A stretch of DNA of 21,573 bases from Rikenellaceae bacterium (GTDB lineage: Bacteria > Bacteroidota > Bacteroidia > Bacteroidales > Rikenellaceae): the NCBI GenBank assembly GCA_902362705.1, contig CABIXK010000008.1, positions 9,412 through 30,984 on the forward strand, written 5' to 3'. The notes below the pieces were generated by a model. It made no database searches and was not told where the DNA came from. It was given only the letters and a program-made list of their open reading frames with translations. The stretch's first letter is position 1. Each line of letters opens with the position of its first letter. The position numbers and the translations under genes were made by a program. Shown here in pieces: positions 6,524 to 14,759 of this stretch.

Positions 6524-8554
6524 ATGATTTCACTCGACAACCTCACCGTCAGCTACGGGGGCTGGACCCTCTTCGACAATATCTCGTTTCTGATCAATCC
6601 CAAGGACCGCATCGGCCTGGTGGGCCGCAACGGCGCGGGCAAGACTACGCTGCTGAAGCTCATCACAGGCGAGCAGCAGCCCACCTCGGGCGCCGTGACC
6701 GTCAACGGCGAGTGCTCGATCGGCTACCTGCCGCAGACGATGCGCGTGGCCGACACCACGACGCTGGCCGAGGAGACGGCCAAGGCCTTCGACGAGGTGC
6801 TGCGCCTCGAGGCCGAGATCGACCGCCTGACGCACGAGGTGGCCGAGCGCACCGACTACGAGAGCGAGGCCTACGAACAGCTGCTCCACCGCCTGACCGA
6901 CGCGCAGGACCGCTACCACATCCTGGGTGGCGAGACGCGCGACGCCGACATCGAGAAGACGCTGCTGGGCCTGGGCTTCCGGCGCGAGGACTTCGGCCGC
7001 GCGACGAGCGAGTTCTCGGGCGGCTGGCGCATGCGCATCGAGCTGGCCAAGCTGCTGCTGCGCCGGCCCTCGATCTTTCTCTTGGACGAGCCCACCAACC
7101 ACCTCGACATCGAGTCGATCCAGTGGCTGGAGGAGTACCTGAAGAACTACAACGGCGCCGTGCTGCTGATCTCGCACGACCGCGCCTTTCTGGACAACGT
7201 CACCAACCGCACCGTCGAGCTCTCGCTGGGCAAGGTCACCGACTACAAGGTCTCCTACTCGAAATACGTGGTCCTGCGCGCCGAGCGGCGGGCCCAGCAG
7301 CTGGCCGCCTACGAGAACCAGCAGCGGATGATCGAGAAGACGGAGGAGTTCATCGAGAAGTTCCGCTACAAGCCCACCAAGTCGAATCAGGTGCAGTCAC
7401 GCATCAAGCAGCTGGAGCGGCTCGACCGGCTGGAGATCGAGGAGGAGGATCTGGCGACGCTCAACATCAAGTTCCCGCCCGCGCCCCGCTCGGGGCAGAT
7501 CGTGGCGGAGATCCGCGAGGCGGGCATGTCGTTCGGCGCGAAGCACGTCTTCAGCGGCGCCGACTTCACCATCGAGAAGGGCGACAAGATCGCCCTGGTG
7601 GGCCGCAACGGCGAGGGCAAGACCACGCTCGCGCGCATGCTCATCGGCCACCTCACCCCCACCGAGGGGTCGATCCGTCTGGGCGCCAACGTCAACATCG
7701 GCTACTACGCCCAGAACCAGGACGACCTGATGGACGGCGAGTTCACGGTCTACGACACGTTGGACCGCGTGGCCGTTGGCGACATCCGCACCCGCCTGCG
7801 CGACATCCTGGGCGCCTTCCTCTTCCGCGGCGAGGACATCGACAAGAAGGTCAAGGTGCTCTCGGGCGGCGAGCGGGCCCGCCTGGCCATGGCCCGCATG
7901 ATGCTCGAGCCGCGCAACCTGCTGGTGCTCGACGAGCCTACGAACCACATGGACATGCGTTCGAAGGACATCCTCAAGGAGGCGATCCTCAAGTACGACG
8001 GCACGGTGGTCGTGGTGTCGCACGACCGCGAGTTCCTGGACGGCATGGTCGACAAGGTATATGAGTTCCGCGGCGGCGGGGTGAGGGAGTACCTAGGCGG
8101 CATCTACTACTTCCTCGAGAAGCGCAAGCTGGAGTCGCTGCAGGAGATCGAGCGGCGCGACGCCCCGGCGCGGGGCGCGGCCAAGGGAGCCGCGAAAGGC
8201 ACGGCCAAGGGGGCTGCTGCCGGCCGGAATGGGCAGTCTGCGGGCAAGGGCGCGCCGGCCGCCGAGACGCAGGCTCCAGCCGAGGCTGCGGCACTCTCGG
8301 GCAAGGCCTCCTACGAGCAGCGCAAGGAGCAGGAGAAGCTCCTGCGCAAGCTGCGCCGCGCGGTGGAGACGATCGAGGCCGAGCTGGCCGACATCGAGCG
8401 GCAGATCGCCGCCTACGATGCGAAGTTCGCCTCGGCGACCGCCTACGACGAGGCCGACTACGCCGCCTACAACGACTTGAAGGCCCGCTACGACCACCAG
8501 ATGCACGAGTGGGAGAAGGCCTCCTACGAGCTGGAGATCACCGAGGAGGGATGA
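6524..8554 (+). CDS. ABC-F family ATPase (ribosome-associated type)
   Basis: ABC-F proteins are soluble twin-ATPase factors that bind the ribosomal E site and act in translation or antibiotic protection; they are not transporters. The 676-residue product has two ABC domains. The first has Walker A GRNGAGKTT (34-42), signature FSGGW (164-168) and Walker B LLDEPTNHLD (186-195). The second has GRNGEGKTT (360-368), LSGGE (446-450) and LVLDEPTNHMD (467-477). An inter-domain linker rich in Glu and Lys lies between. There are no membrane segments. A low-complexity Ala/Gly/Lys stretch (about 546-592) precedes a C-terminal coiled coil (about 595-670), as in Uup/YfmR-like members. It heads the operon. 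The subgroup cannot be fixed by eye. Confidence 0.93.
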   Translation: MISLDNLTVSYGGWTLFDNISFLINPKDRIGLVGRNGAGKTTLLKLITGEQQPTSGAVTVNGECSIGYLPQTMRVADTTTLAEETAKAFDEVLRLEAEIDRLTHEVAERTDYESEAYEQLLHRLTDAQDRYHILGGETRDADIEKTLLGLGFRREDFGRATSEFSGGWRMRIELAKLLLRRPSIFLLDEPTNHLDIESIQWLEEYLKNYNGAVLLISHDRAFLDNVTNRTVELSLGKVTDYKVSYSKYVVLRAERRAQQLAAYENQQRMIEKTEEFIEKFRYKPTKSNQVQSRIKQLERLDRLEIEEEDLATLNIKFPPAPRSGQIVAEIREAGMSFGAKHVFSGADFTIEKGDKIALVGRNGEGKTTLARMLIGHLTPTEGSIRLGANVNIGYYAQNQDDLMDGEFTVYDTLDRVAVGDIRTRLRDILGAFLFRGEDIDKKVKVLSGGERARLAMARMMLEPRNLLVLDEPTNHMDMRSKDILKEAILKYDGTVVVVSHDREFLDGMVDKVYEFRGGGVREYLGGIYYFLEKRKLESLQEIERRDAPARGAAKGAAKGTAKGAAAGRNGQSAGKGAPAAETQAPAEAAALSGKASYEQRKEQEKLLRKLRRAVETIEAELADIERQIAAYDAKFASATAYDEADYAAYNDLKARYDHQMHEWEKASYELEITEEG

Positions 8555-8588
8555 CCCTCCCCGGGCTCTCGGACCGCATGATACGAAG

Positions 8589-9368
8589 ATGAAAACGACG
8601 ATAAGCCTCCTCCTGTCCGCGCTTCTGGCGTGGGGCCTCGCAGCCTGCACCGGCAGGCAGTCGGCCGGCCGTGTGGCCGGACCGCAGGAGACGCCCGACC
8701 AGACAGAGCAGGCGTCCGACCGGGCGCACGGGGCCGTCGACTCGATCCGCTTCGAGGAGGGGTGCACGGAGTATACCTGCTACTTCGCCGCCGGAGGGGC
8801 GTCGCGCGAGGCGTTGCAGACCGTGCGGCGGATCGTCTTCGACACGCCCGTATGCAACGTCGCGCTCGACGAGCGCCTCACGCCCGAGCAGGCCGAGCGG
8901 TTGCTCCAGCGGGCCCGCGACAGCCTCGCGGCGCTCCCCTGGCCCGACGCCGAACACCTGCAGGCGATGCGCGAGCTGTTCGACGCCTGGGCCGACCGGC
9001 AGCTCGAGCGCGACCGCATCGTCCACCGGGCGCACTACGACCCGGAGTACCTGCTGCGCTGCCCCGAGAGCGACTCGCTGCTGGCGCGCTGCGCGGCGAT
9101 CATCGGCAGCGGCGGGCAGTATGTCGGGCAGGTGCGCCGGCTGTGGCGCGAGGCGGGAGTGCGCACCGCGGGCGACGTGGAGGCAGAGCTGGCGGGCCCC
9201 GACAGCCTGCGGCATGCCAGAAAGCGGCTGCTGCAACTGCTGAGCAACCACATCAACCACAAGATACACACGCGGCTGGGCGACGACGGAACGGTCGACT
9301 TCAACCGTTATGCAAACGATTTCTTCCGGCTGTTCGACAGCGTGCGCGTCGAGAGCTGGGAGCCATGA
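8589..9368 (+). CDS. Predicted lipoprotein of unknown function
   Basis: The family is not recognised. The 259-residue product begins with a lipoprotein signal peptide: a hydrophobic stretch and a lipobox LAAC with the acylated cysteine at residue 20. It should therefore be anchored in the inner or outer membrane on the periplasmic side. A Gln/Thr/Asp-rich tether (20-45) leads into an Arg/Glu/Leu-rich, mostly helical body. Two cysteines (ECGxxxTC-like spacing in GCTEYTC) occur just after the tether. The gene lies 34 bp after the ABC-F gene, and its TGA overlaps the ATG of rlmB (ATGA), so the two are translationally coupled. The lipobox is clear; the role is unknown. Confidence 0.82.
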   Translation: MKTTISLLLSALLAWGLAACTGRQSAGRVAGPQETPDQTEQASDRAHGAVDSIRFEEGCTEYTCYFAAGGASREALQTVRRIVFDTPVCNVALDERLTPEQAERLLQRARDSLAALPWPDAEHLQAMRELFDAWADRQLERDRIVHRAHYDPEYLLRCPESDSLLARCAAIIGSGGQYVGQVRRLWREAGVRTAGDVEAELAGPDSLRHARKRLLQLLSNHINHKIHTRLGDDGTVDFNRYANDFFRLFDSVRVESWEP

Positions 9369-10117
9369 AAAAACTGAGACCGATGGATAACAACCTCATT
9401 TTCGGAATCCGTCCCGTGGCCGAGGCCGTGGAGGCGGGCAAACAGATCGAGAAACTCTACATCCGCAAGGGCGCCGAGGGGCAGCTCATGCAGGAGCTCA
9501 AGGACCTCTGCGTGCGCCACCGCCTGCGCTGGCAGGAGGTGCCCGTGGAGAAGCTCAACCGCCTCACGCGCGGCAACCACCAGGGGGTGGTGGCGCAGAT
9601 CGCCGCCATCGAATATGTCGAACTGACCGACATTCTGGAGCGCGTGCCCGACGACGAGACGCCGCTGGTGGTGTTGTTCGACGGCGTGACGGACGTGCGC
9701 AACTTCGGCGCCATCGCCCGCTCGGCCGAGTGCGCCGGGGCCCACGGGCTCATCACGCCGCTCAAGAACTCGGCGCCGGTCAACGCCGAGGCGATCCGCT
9801 CGTCGGCCGGGGCGCTCGCGTCGATTCCCGTGTGCCGCGTGGGGTCGGTGCGCAACACGCTCAAGGCCCTCCAGGCTGAGGGTTTTCAGGTCGTGGCCGC
9901 CACCGAAAAGAGCCGCAAGCTGCTCTACGACGCCGACTTCCGAAAGCCCACCGTGCTGGTCATGGGGGCCGAGGACACGGGCATCTCCAAGGAGGTGCTC
10001 AAGCTCTGCGACGAGCAGCTGGCCATTCCGCTCATCGGCCACGTCGAGTCGCTCAACGTCTCGGCCGCGGCCGCCGTCATGCTCTTCGAGGTGGTGCGCC
10101 AGCGGATCGGCGAATAG
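9365..10117 (+). CDS. rlmB: SpoU-family 23S rRNA 2'-O-ribose methyltransferase (RlmB/TrmH type)
   Basis: The enzyme is predicted to methylate a ribose 2'-OH in 23S rRNA (G2251 in E. coli numbering for RlmB), using S-adenosylmethionine. The 250-residue product has an N-terminal L30e-like substrate-binding domain, starting FGIRPVAEAV, and a knotted SPOUT domain. The three SpoU motifs are NFGAIAR (113-119), GAEDTGIS (201-208) and IGHVESLNVSAAAA (224-237). The ATG at 9365 overlaps the preceding stop as ATGA. A second in-frame ATG at 9383 (MDNNLIFG) is also plausible and matches the usual start of the family better. RlmB and the related TrmH/TrmL proteins share these motifs, so the exact target base is inferred. 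Confidence 0.93.
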   Translation: MKKLRPMDNNLIFGIRPVAEAVEAGKQIEKLYIRKGAEGQLMQELKDLCVRHRLRWQEVPVEKLNRLTRGNHQGVVAQIAAIEYVELTDILERVPDDETPLVVLFDGVTDVRNFGAIARSAECAGAHGLITPLKNSAPVNAEAIRSSAGALASIPVCRVGSVRNTLKALQAEGFQVVAATEKSRKLLYDADFRKPTVLVMGAEDTGISKEVLKLCDEQLAIPLIGHVESLNVSAAAAVMLFEVVRQRIGE

Positions 10118-10132
10118 CCCCATAGTTTATAC

Positions 10133-10150
10133 GTCTCACTTTTTACTTAC
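10133..10150. repeat. Short AT-rich interspersed element in the rlmB-DUF4153 gap
   Basis: GTCTCACTTTTTACTTAC matches the core of the elements at 6361-6392 and 15000-15020, and the inverse of the one at 19078-19104. It fills most of the 42-bp gap between two operon genes. Confidence 0.6.
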
Positions 10151-10159
10151 CACATTGAT

Positions 10160-11887
10160 ATGAAACTGCGGATCTCCGAATACCTGCGCGAACTGCGCGA
10201 GGGGCTGGCAGCCACGCAGCGCCTCCACCCGGTGGAGGTGGCTCTGGCGCTGGTCGGCTCGGTGCTGGTCATCATGGCCGTCGAGTACGAATGGGCCAAC
10301 TCTTACGTTCTGCGGCTCACCCTGCTGCCGATCTTCTTCGCGGTGGCGCTCATCGTCAACCTGCTGGCCGGCCAGGGGCCGTGGCGGCGGGTCTACCGCG
10401 TGTCGTGGGTGCCGCTCGTCCCGCTGGCCCTCTGGCCCGGGGTGACGGAGTGGATCTGCTCGGTCTCGTGTGGGCTGACCCTGGGGGCGGTGCTGCCGCT
10501 GGGGCTGCTGCTGGCGCGCCGCGCCGCGGACAACCGCCGCTTCACCGCCGACGCACTGGTCTACCTGCGGGCGGCGGTGCTGGCGGCGGTGCTGGCCAAC
10601 ATCGCCCTGGGGCTCTTCGAGGCGATCATCTGGTCGACGGCCTACATCTTCGTCTTCACCGGCGCGGCGTGGCTCGAGGTCGTCGCCCGCGATGCGGCCC
10701 TGCTGACGCAGACGCTCTGCGTGCCGCTGCTCTTCCTGGTGATGGTCGACCGCTGGCAGCGCGCCGAGGTGCGGGGCGGCCGTGTGCTGGAGGTGCTGCT
10801 GCACTGGATCGTCACCCCGGCGCTCATCGTCTACACGGCGATCCTCTACCTCTACATGGCCAAGATCCTCTTCACGTGGTCGCTGCCCCGCGGCGGTGTG
10901 GCCTACATGGTCTTCGGCTTCACGCTGCTGGCCCTGCTGGTCGGCGCCCTGCGCCCGCTGCTCGACCGCCGGCGCTACGACTGGTTCTTCGACCGCCTGA
11001 GCTGGATCGCCCTGCCGCCCGCTGTGCTCTTCTGGGCGGGCGTCGCCCGCCGCGTGGCCGAATACGGCCTCACGGAGGCCCGCATCTATCTGATCGTCTG
11101 CGGCGCGGTGATGACGCTCGCGTTGCTGCTCTTCCTCTCGCGCCGCACGGGCCGCTACCTCTACGTCGCGGCGGCCGCCTGCGCGCTCTTCGCCGCGCTG
11201 GCCTATGTCCCGCAGCTCGACCCCGAGCGGATGGCCGTCCGGCAGCAGATGGGGCGCGCGCAGCGCATAGCCCGCGATCTGGGGCGTCTCGACGGGGAGG
11301 GGCACCTGCTGCTCACCCCCGTGCCGATGGCCGATACGGTGCGCCGCGAAGAGTACCGCCGCCTCTACGAGTCGGTCACCTATCTGTGGCTCAGCCGCGA
11401 GGATAAGGTGCGCATGGCGCAGCTGGGCATCAATACTCCGGAAGACATGCTGGAGCCGCTGCCCGCGGATTTCGCCGAATACGTGCACTACGGCCTCGAG
11501 GCATCTCCCACGCAGACGGTCGACGAATCGCACACCTCCTACTACTATCTGCCGCGCGATACGCTCTTCGCGGCCGACGCCCGCTTCGGCCGCGTCGCCT
11601 TCCCCGAGCGCAACGGGTCCTGCATGAGGGACGACACGCTGCGCATCGACGTGCGCCCCGGCATCGAGATCCGCATCGCCGAGTCCGACTTCCTCCGCCG
11701 GCAGCTGCCCCGCACGGGCCTCGCCTCGTGGGGCCGCATGACGCAGAGCGATGCCCACCGCGCGGCGCTGCTCGACTACAGCGACGATCATTGCCGCATT
11801 CTTTTCGACAACATCGACCTGCGGGGATGCGACTCGACGGGCTGGCACATCTCCTACGCCTCGGTCGAGGCGGTCTTCCTGCCGTGA
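10160..11887 (+). CDS. DUF4153-type multi-pass membrane protein
   Basis: This is an integral inner-membrane protein of unknown function, assigned to the DUF4153 group by its overall architecture. The 575-residue product has about ten hydrophobic segments between residues 25 and 355. A soluble, mostly periplasmic or cytoplasmic C-terminal half (about 360-575) is rich in Arg, Asp and Tyr. The region around RRTGRYLYVAAAACALFAAL ends the membrane part. The N-terminus (MKLRISEYLRELREG) is charged and carries no cleavable signal. The gene's last codons overlap the GTG start of the following metallopeptidase gene. Membrane topology is clear; the family name is from memory of such proteins and the role is unknown. 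Confidence 0.8.
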   Translation: MKLRISEYLRELREGLAATQRLHPVEVALALVGSVLVIMAVEYEWANSYVLRLTLLPIFFAVALIVNLLAGQGPWRRVYRVSWVPLVPLALWPGVTEWICSVSCGLTLGAVLPLGLLLARRAADNRRFTADALVYLRAAVLAAVLANIALGLFEAIIWSTAYIFVFTGAAWLEVVARDAALLTQTLCVPLLFLVMVDRWQRAEVRGGRVLEVLLHWIVTPALIVYTAILYLYMAKILFTWSLPRGGVAYMVFGFTLLALLVGALRPLLDRRRYDWFFDRLSWIALPPAVLFWAGVARRVAEYGLTEARIYLIVCGAVMTLALLLFLSRRTGRYLYVAAAACALFAALAYVPQLDPERMAVRQQMGRAQRIARDLGRLDGEGHLLLTPVPMADTVRREEYRRLYESVTYLWLSREDKVRMAQLGINTPEDMLEPLPADFAEYVHYGLEASPTQTVDESHTSYYYLPRDTLFAADARFGRVAFPERNGSCMRDDTLRIDVRPGIEIRIAESDFLRRQLPRTGLASWGRMTQSDAHRAALLDYSDDHCRILFDNIDLRGCDSTGWHISYASVEAVFLP

Positions 11888-12465
11888 GCGCGGAGAAGCG
11901 GGTGACCCGCCCCGCGCTGGGCGAGGTCGTGTGCGTGCGCTCGCCGCGCGCCCGGCGCATCTCGATCTCGGTGCGTGCATCGGGGGCCGTGCGGCTGAGC
12001 TACCCACCGGGGATCTCCGAGCGGCGGGCGCTGGCCTTTCTCGACGAGAAGACGCCATGGGTCGTGCGCACGCGCGAGCGGCTGGCGGCACGCCGGGCCG
12101 CGCTGCCCGCGCCGCTGCCGCCCGAAGAGGAGCTGCGGCAGCGCGAGGAACTGCGCCGCGCGGCCAAGGAGGACCTCCCCGCCCGCATCGCCCGCATCGC
12201 CGCCGCGACGGGGCTCCGCTACGAGCGGATGACCGTGCGCGCCGCCCGCACCAAGTGGGGCAGCTGTTCGGGGCGCAACACCATCTCGCTGAGCCTCTAC
12301 CTGATGACCCTGCCCGAGCACCTGCGCGACTACGTGATTCTGCACGAGCTCTGCCACACGGTGCACCACGACCACTCGCCGCGCTTCCATGCGCTGGTCG
12401 ACCGCCTCACGGGCGGGCGCGAGCGGGAGCTGGCCGCCGAGCTGCGGCGCTACTCGATCCGCTGA
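11884..12465 (+). CDS. YgjP-type (DUF45) zinc metallopeptidase
   Basis: This is a predicted cytoplasmic zinc-dependent peptidase of the YgjP/WLM-like group; the substrate is unknown. The 193-residue product has a basic N-terminal half with RSPRARRISISV (19-30) and the family block KWGSCSGRNTISLSLYLM. The zinc site is HELCH (154-158), with a third probable ligand His164 in HHDHSPRFH. GTG at 11884 is chosen as the start because it overlaps the previous stop (GTGA), gives the usual family length and sits in the expected place before the conserved RRISISV block. An upstream in-frame ATG at 11728 would overlap the DUF4153 gene by 160 bp. A strong terminator follows after 10 bp. Confidence 0.9.
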   Translation: MSAEKRVTRPALGEVVCVRSPRARRISISVRASGAVRLSYPPGISERRALAFLDEKTPWVVRTRERLAARRAALPAPLPPEEELRQREELRRAAKEDLPARIARIAAATGLRYERMTVRAARTKWGSCSGRNTISLSLYLMTLPEHLRDYVILHELCHTVHHDHSPRFHALVDRLTGGRERELAAELRRYSIR

Positions 12466-12475
12466 CATACGACGA

Positions 12476-12509
12476 CGGGGCCCGCCGGAAAGGCGGGCCC
12501 CGCTGTTTT
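12476..12509 (+). terminator. Intrinsic terminator closing the ABC-F to metallopeptidase run
   Basis: An 11-bp perfect GC stem (CGGGGCCCGCC at 12476-12486, GGCGGGCCCCG at 12492-12502) with a 5-base loop is followed by CTGTTTT. It is convergent with the glycerophosphodiesterase gene ending at 12535. No T-run is seen on the minus side, so it probably acts mainly on the plus strand. Confidence 0.88.
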
Positions 12510-12534
12510 CAGGATATGACACGCACCGTGGCCG

Positions 12535-13302
12535 TCAGCGCCGCCCGGCGAGCAGCTCCAGCAGCCGGTCGGGGCAGTCGGTGGTGATGTAATCGACGCC
12601 CGCGTCGATGAAGTGGCGCAGCTGGGCGTCGTCGTTGACCGTCCAGACGTTGACCTCCAGCCCCAGGTCGTGGGCACGGCGGATCCAGTCGGGGTGCTCG
12701 ATGAGCAGCTGCGAGTGGTAGTCGATGCCCGTCAGGCCGAGCTCGGCGATCCGCTCGGGCTCCAGGTCGCCCGTGAGGTAGAAGACCTTGTTGGCGGGCA
12801 GCAGCGCACGCGCCTCGCGGCAGATCACCTGCGAGAAGGAGATCACGTCGGTGCGCTCCAGCAGGCCGTAGCGGCGGAGCTTGCGCACCACGCGGCGCAC
12901 CGCCTCGCGCTCGCGCTCGGGCGTCGAGAGGGTCTTGATCTCCAGTACCAGGTGCGTGGAGGGGCAGCGGGCGGCCAGACGCAGGTAGGCGTCGAGCGTC
13001 GGGATGGGCTCGCCGTTGGCGGTGCGGATGCGGCGGATGGCGCGCGAGTGCGACCGCTCCATGTCGAGACCCGACGAGGCGTCGACGCGGTCGTGGTTGA
13101 CCACCAGGCGGTTGTCGGCCGTGAGCCAGACGTCGAACTCCGAGCCGTAGCAGCCGATCGAGTCGGCCTTGGCCAGCGATGCGAGGGTGTTCTGCGCCGA
13201 GCCGGCTGCGCGCCAGTGGCCGCGGTGGGCGATCGTGCGGGGCTGCGCTGCGGCCGTCGAGGCGGCGAAAAGCAGCGAAAGAAGGAGACAAATGCGGTAC
13301 AT
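12535..13302 (-). CDS. Exported glycerophosphodiester phosphodiesterase (GDPD family)
   Basis: The enzyme hydrolyses deacylated phospholipid headgroups to sn-glycerol 3-phosphate and an alcohol, probably in the periplasm. The 255-residue product starts with a signal peptide (MYRICLLLSLLFAASTAAAQ). The GDPD catalytic set is complete: His26 and Arg27 (AHRGHW), Glu55 and Asp57 (SEFDVWLT), and His70 (VVNHD). LEIKT, the Gly-rich GIDYHSQ region and the C-terminal block VNVWTVND follow, as in the UgpQ/GlpQ group. The start at 13302 gives a proper signal peptide; longer in-frame extensions cross the promoter region. The gene is monocistronic and divergent from galK. Confidence 0.94.
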   Translation of the reverse strand: MYRICLLLSLLFAASTAAAQPRTIAHRGHWRAAGSAQNTLASLAKADSIGCYGSEFDVWLTADNRLVVNHDRVDASSGLDMERSHSRAIRRIRTANGEPIPTLDAYLRLAARCPSTHLVLEIKTLSTPEREREAVRRVVRKLRRYGLLERTDVISFSQVICREARALLPANKVFYLTGDLEPERIAELGLTGIDYHSQLLIEHPDWIRRAHDLGLEVNVWTVNDDAQLRHFIDAGVDYITTDCPDRLLELLAGRR

Positions 13303-13319
13303 GCGAATAAGGTTTTGGG

Positions 13320-13327
13320 CAAATGTA
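13320..13327 (-). promoter_or_regulatory. -7 box for the glycerophosphodiesterase gene
   Basis: On the minus strand TACATTTG matches TAnnTTTG and ends 17 bp before the ATG. The -33 region is an A/T run without a clear TTTG, so this is a partial promoter match. Confidence 0.55.
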
Positions 13328-13350
13328 GCGAATTTTCGAAAAAAAATCCG

Positions 13351-13358
13351 TATCTTCG
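13351..13358 (+). promoter_or_regulatory. Candidate -7 box for galK
   Basis: TATCTTCG differs from the Bacteroidota -7 consensus TAnnTTTG by one base and lies 73 bp before the galK ATG. It overlaps the divergent control region of the glycerophosphodiesterase gene. The -33 region is weak. Confidence 0.45.
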
Positions 13359-13431
13359 TAGATGGTGCCGGCCCCGACTGCGGGGCAGCGGACCGACGAC
13401 CGAACTTATGAACCTTAAAATGAGATAAACC

Positions 13432-14559
13432 ATGCAAACGAAAGTCAGCAAGAAATTCGAGGAACTCTACGGCCAGGGTGCCGTGCTCTTCGCATCGCCC
13501 GGCCGCATCAACCTGATCGGCGAGCACACCGACTACAACGGCGGTTTCGTATTCCCGGGCGCCGTGGACAAGGGCATCGTGGCGGCCATCCGCCTCAACG
13601 GCACCGACAAGGTGCGCGCCTACGCCCTCGACCTGGGCGAGGAGGCCGTCTTCGGCCTTCGGGAGGAGGACAAGCCCGAGCAGTCGTGGGCCCACTACCT
13701 CTTCGGCGTGTGCCGCGAGGTGCAGAAGCGCGGCGGGGTGATCGGCGGCTTCGACACCGTATTCGCGGGCGACGTCCCCCTGGGCGCCGGCATGTCGTCG
13801 TCGGCAGCGCTGGAGTCGACCTATGCCTTCGCGCTGAACGACCTCTACAACTGCGGCATCGACAAGTTCGAGCTGGCGCGCATCGGCCAGTCGACCGAGC
13901 ACAACTACTGCGGCGTCAATTGCGGCATCATGGACCAGTTCGCCTCGGTATTCGGCAAGAAGGGGTGCCTGATGCGCCTCGACTGCCGCTCGATGGAGTT
14001 CGCCTACTTCCCCTTCGACCCGAAGGGCTACCGGCTCGTGCTGGTCGACTCGCGCGTGAAGCACGCGCTGGTGGGCTCGCCCTACAACGACCGCCGCGCC
14101 TCGTGCGAGCGCGTGTCGAAGGTGCTCGGGCAGGAGTTCCTGCGCGGCGCCACGATGGAGCAGCTCGAGGCCATCAAGGACCAGATCTCGGAGGAGGACT
14201 ACAAGCGCGCCCGCTACGTGATCGGCGAGGAGCGCCGCGTGCTCGACGTGTGCGAGGCGCTGGAGAAGGGCGACTACGAGACCGTCGGAAAGCGTATGTA
14301 CGAGACCCACTGGGGCATGTCGAAGGACTACGAAGTGTCGTGCGAGGAGCTCGACTTCCTGGCCGAGGTGGCCCAGGAGTGCGGCGTCACGGGCTCGCGC
14401 ATCATGGGCGGCGGCTTCGGCGGCTGCACCATCAACCTGGTGAAGGAGGAGCTCTACGACCGTTTCATCGCCGAGGCCAAGAAGCGCTTCGCCGAGAAGT
14501 ACGGCCACGAGCCCAAGATCTACGACGTGGTGATCTCGGACGGCTCGCGCCGGCTGTAG
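13432..14559 (+). CDS. galK: Galactokinase
   Basis: The enzyme phosphorylates alpha-D-galactose to galactose 1-phosphate with ATP, the first committed step of the Leloir pathway, in the cytoplasm. The 375-residue product is a typical GHMP kinase of normal length. It has the galactokinase signature GRINLIGEHTDYN (24-36), the phosphate-binding loop PLGAGMSSSAALE (116-128), the catalytic base Asp168 in GIMDQF, and the C-terminal GHMP motif GSRIMGGGFGGC (321-332). No galT, galM or transporter gene is adjacent. A six-codon open frame (13408-13428) ends 3 bp before the ATG. A strong terminator follows. Confidence 0.97.
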   Translation: MQTKVSKKFEELYGQGAVLFASPGRINLIGEHTDYNGGFVFPGAVDKGIVAAIRLNGTDKVRAYALDLGEEAVFGLREEDKPEQSWAHYLFGVCREVQKRGGVIGGFDTVFAGDVPLGAGMSSSAALESTYAFALNDLYNCGIDKFELARIGQSTEHNYCGVNCGIMDQFASVFGKKGCLMRLDCRSMEFAYFPFDPKGYRLVLVDSRVKHALVGSPYNDRRASCERVSKVLGQEFLRGATMEQLEAIKDQISEEDYKRARYVIGEERRVLDVCEALEKGDYETVGKRMYETHWGMSKDYEVSCEELDFLAEVAQECGVTGSRIMGGGFGGCTINLVKEELYDRFIAEAKKRFAEKYGHEPKIYDVVISDGSRRL

Positions 14560-14600
14560 CACCCGCGCGGGAGGGCAACACCCCTCGCCGCGGAATTTCG

Positions 14601-14632
14601 CCCCGCGCCTCGACGAGAGGCGCGGGGTTTTT
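14601..14632 (+). terminator. Intrinsic terminator after galK
   Basis: An 11-bp perfect stem (CCCCGCGCCTC at 14601-14611, GAGGCGCGGGG at 14617-14627) with a 5-base loop is followed directly by TTTTT. It lies 42 bp after the stop codon. Confidence 0.94.
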
Positions 14633-14759
14633 CGTGCGGGCGGCTCTGCGTGACGGTTCTGCGGGGCAGGGGGGGGGCTGCGGGCCGCGGCGCGGCGATG
14701 AACAATAAATAATGAGAGGGCCGTCTTTCGGAGCGACCCGCCGACAAAAGGAGCTTTTG

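Noticed and set aside
11728..11883. Upstream ATG start for the metallopeptidase gene
   Set aside because: It would overlap the DUF4153 gene by 160 bp and add a non-conserved N-terminus; the GTG at 11884 overlapping the stop is better.
10136..12091. A 651-codon minus-strand open frame opposite the DUF4153 gene
   Set aside because: It is an antisense shadow rich in Gln/Arg/His, with no recognisable domain. The plus-strand gene has clear membrane segments and operon spacing.
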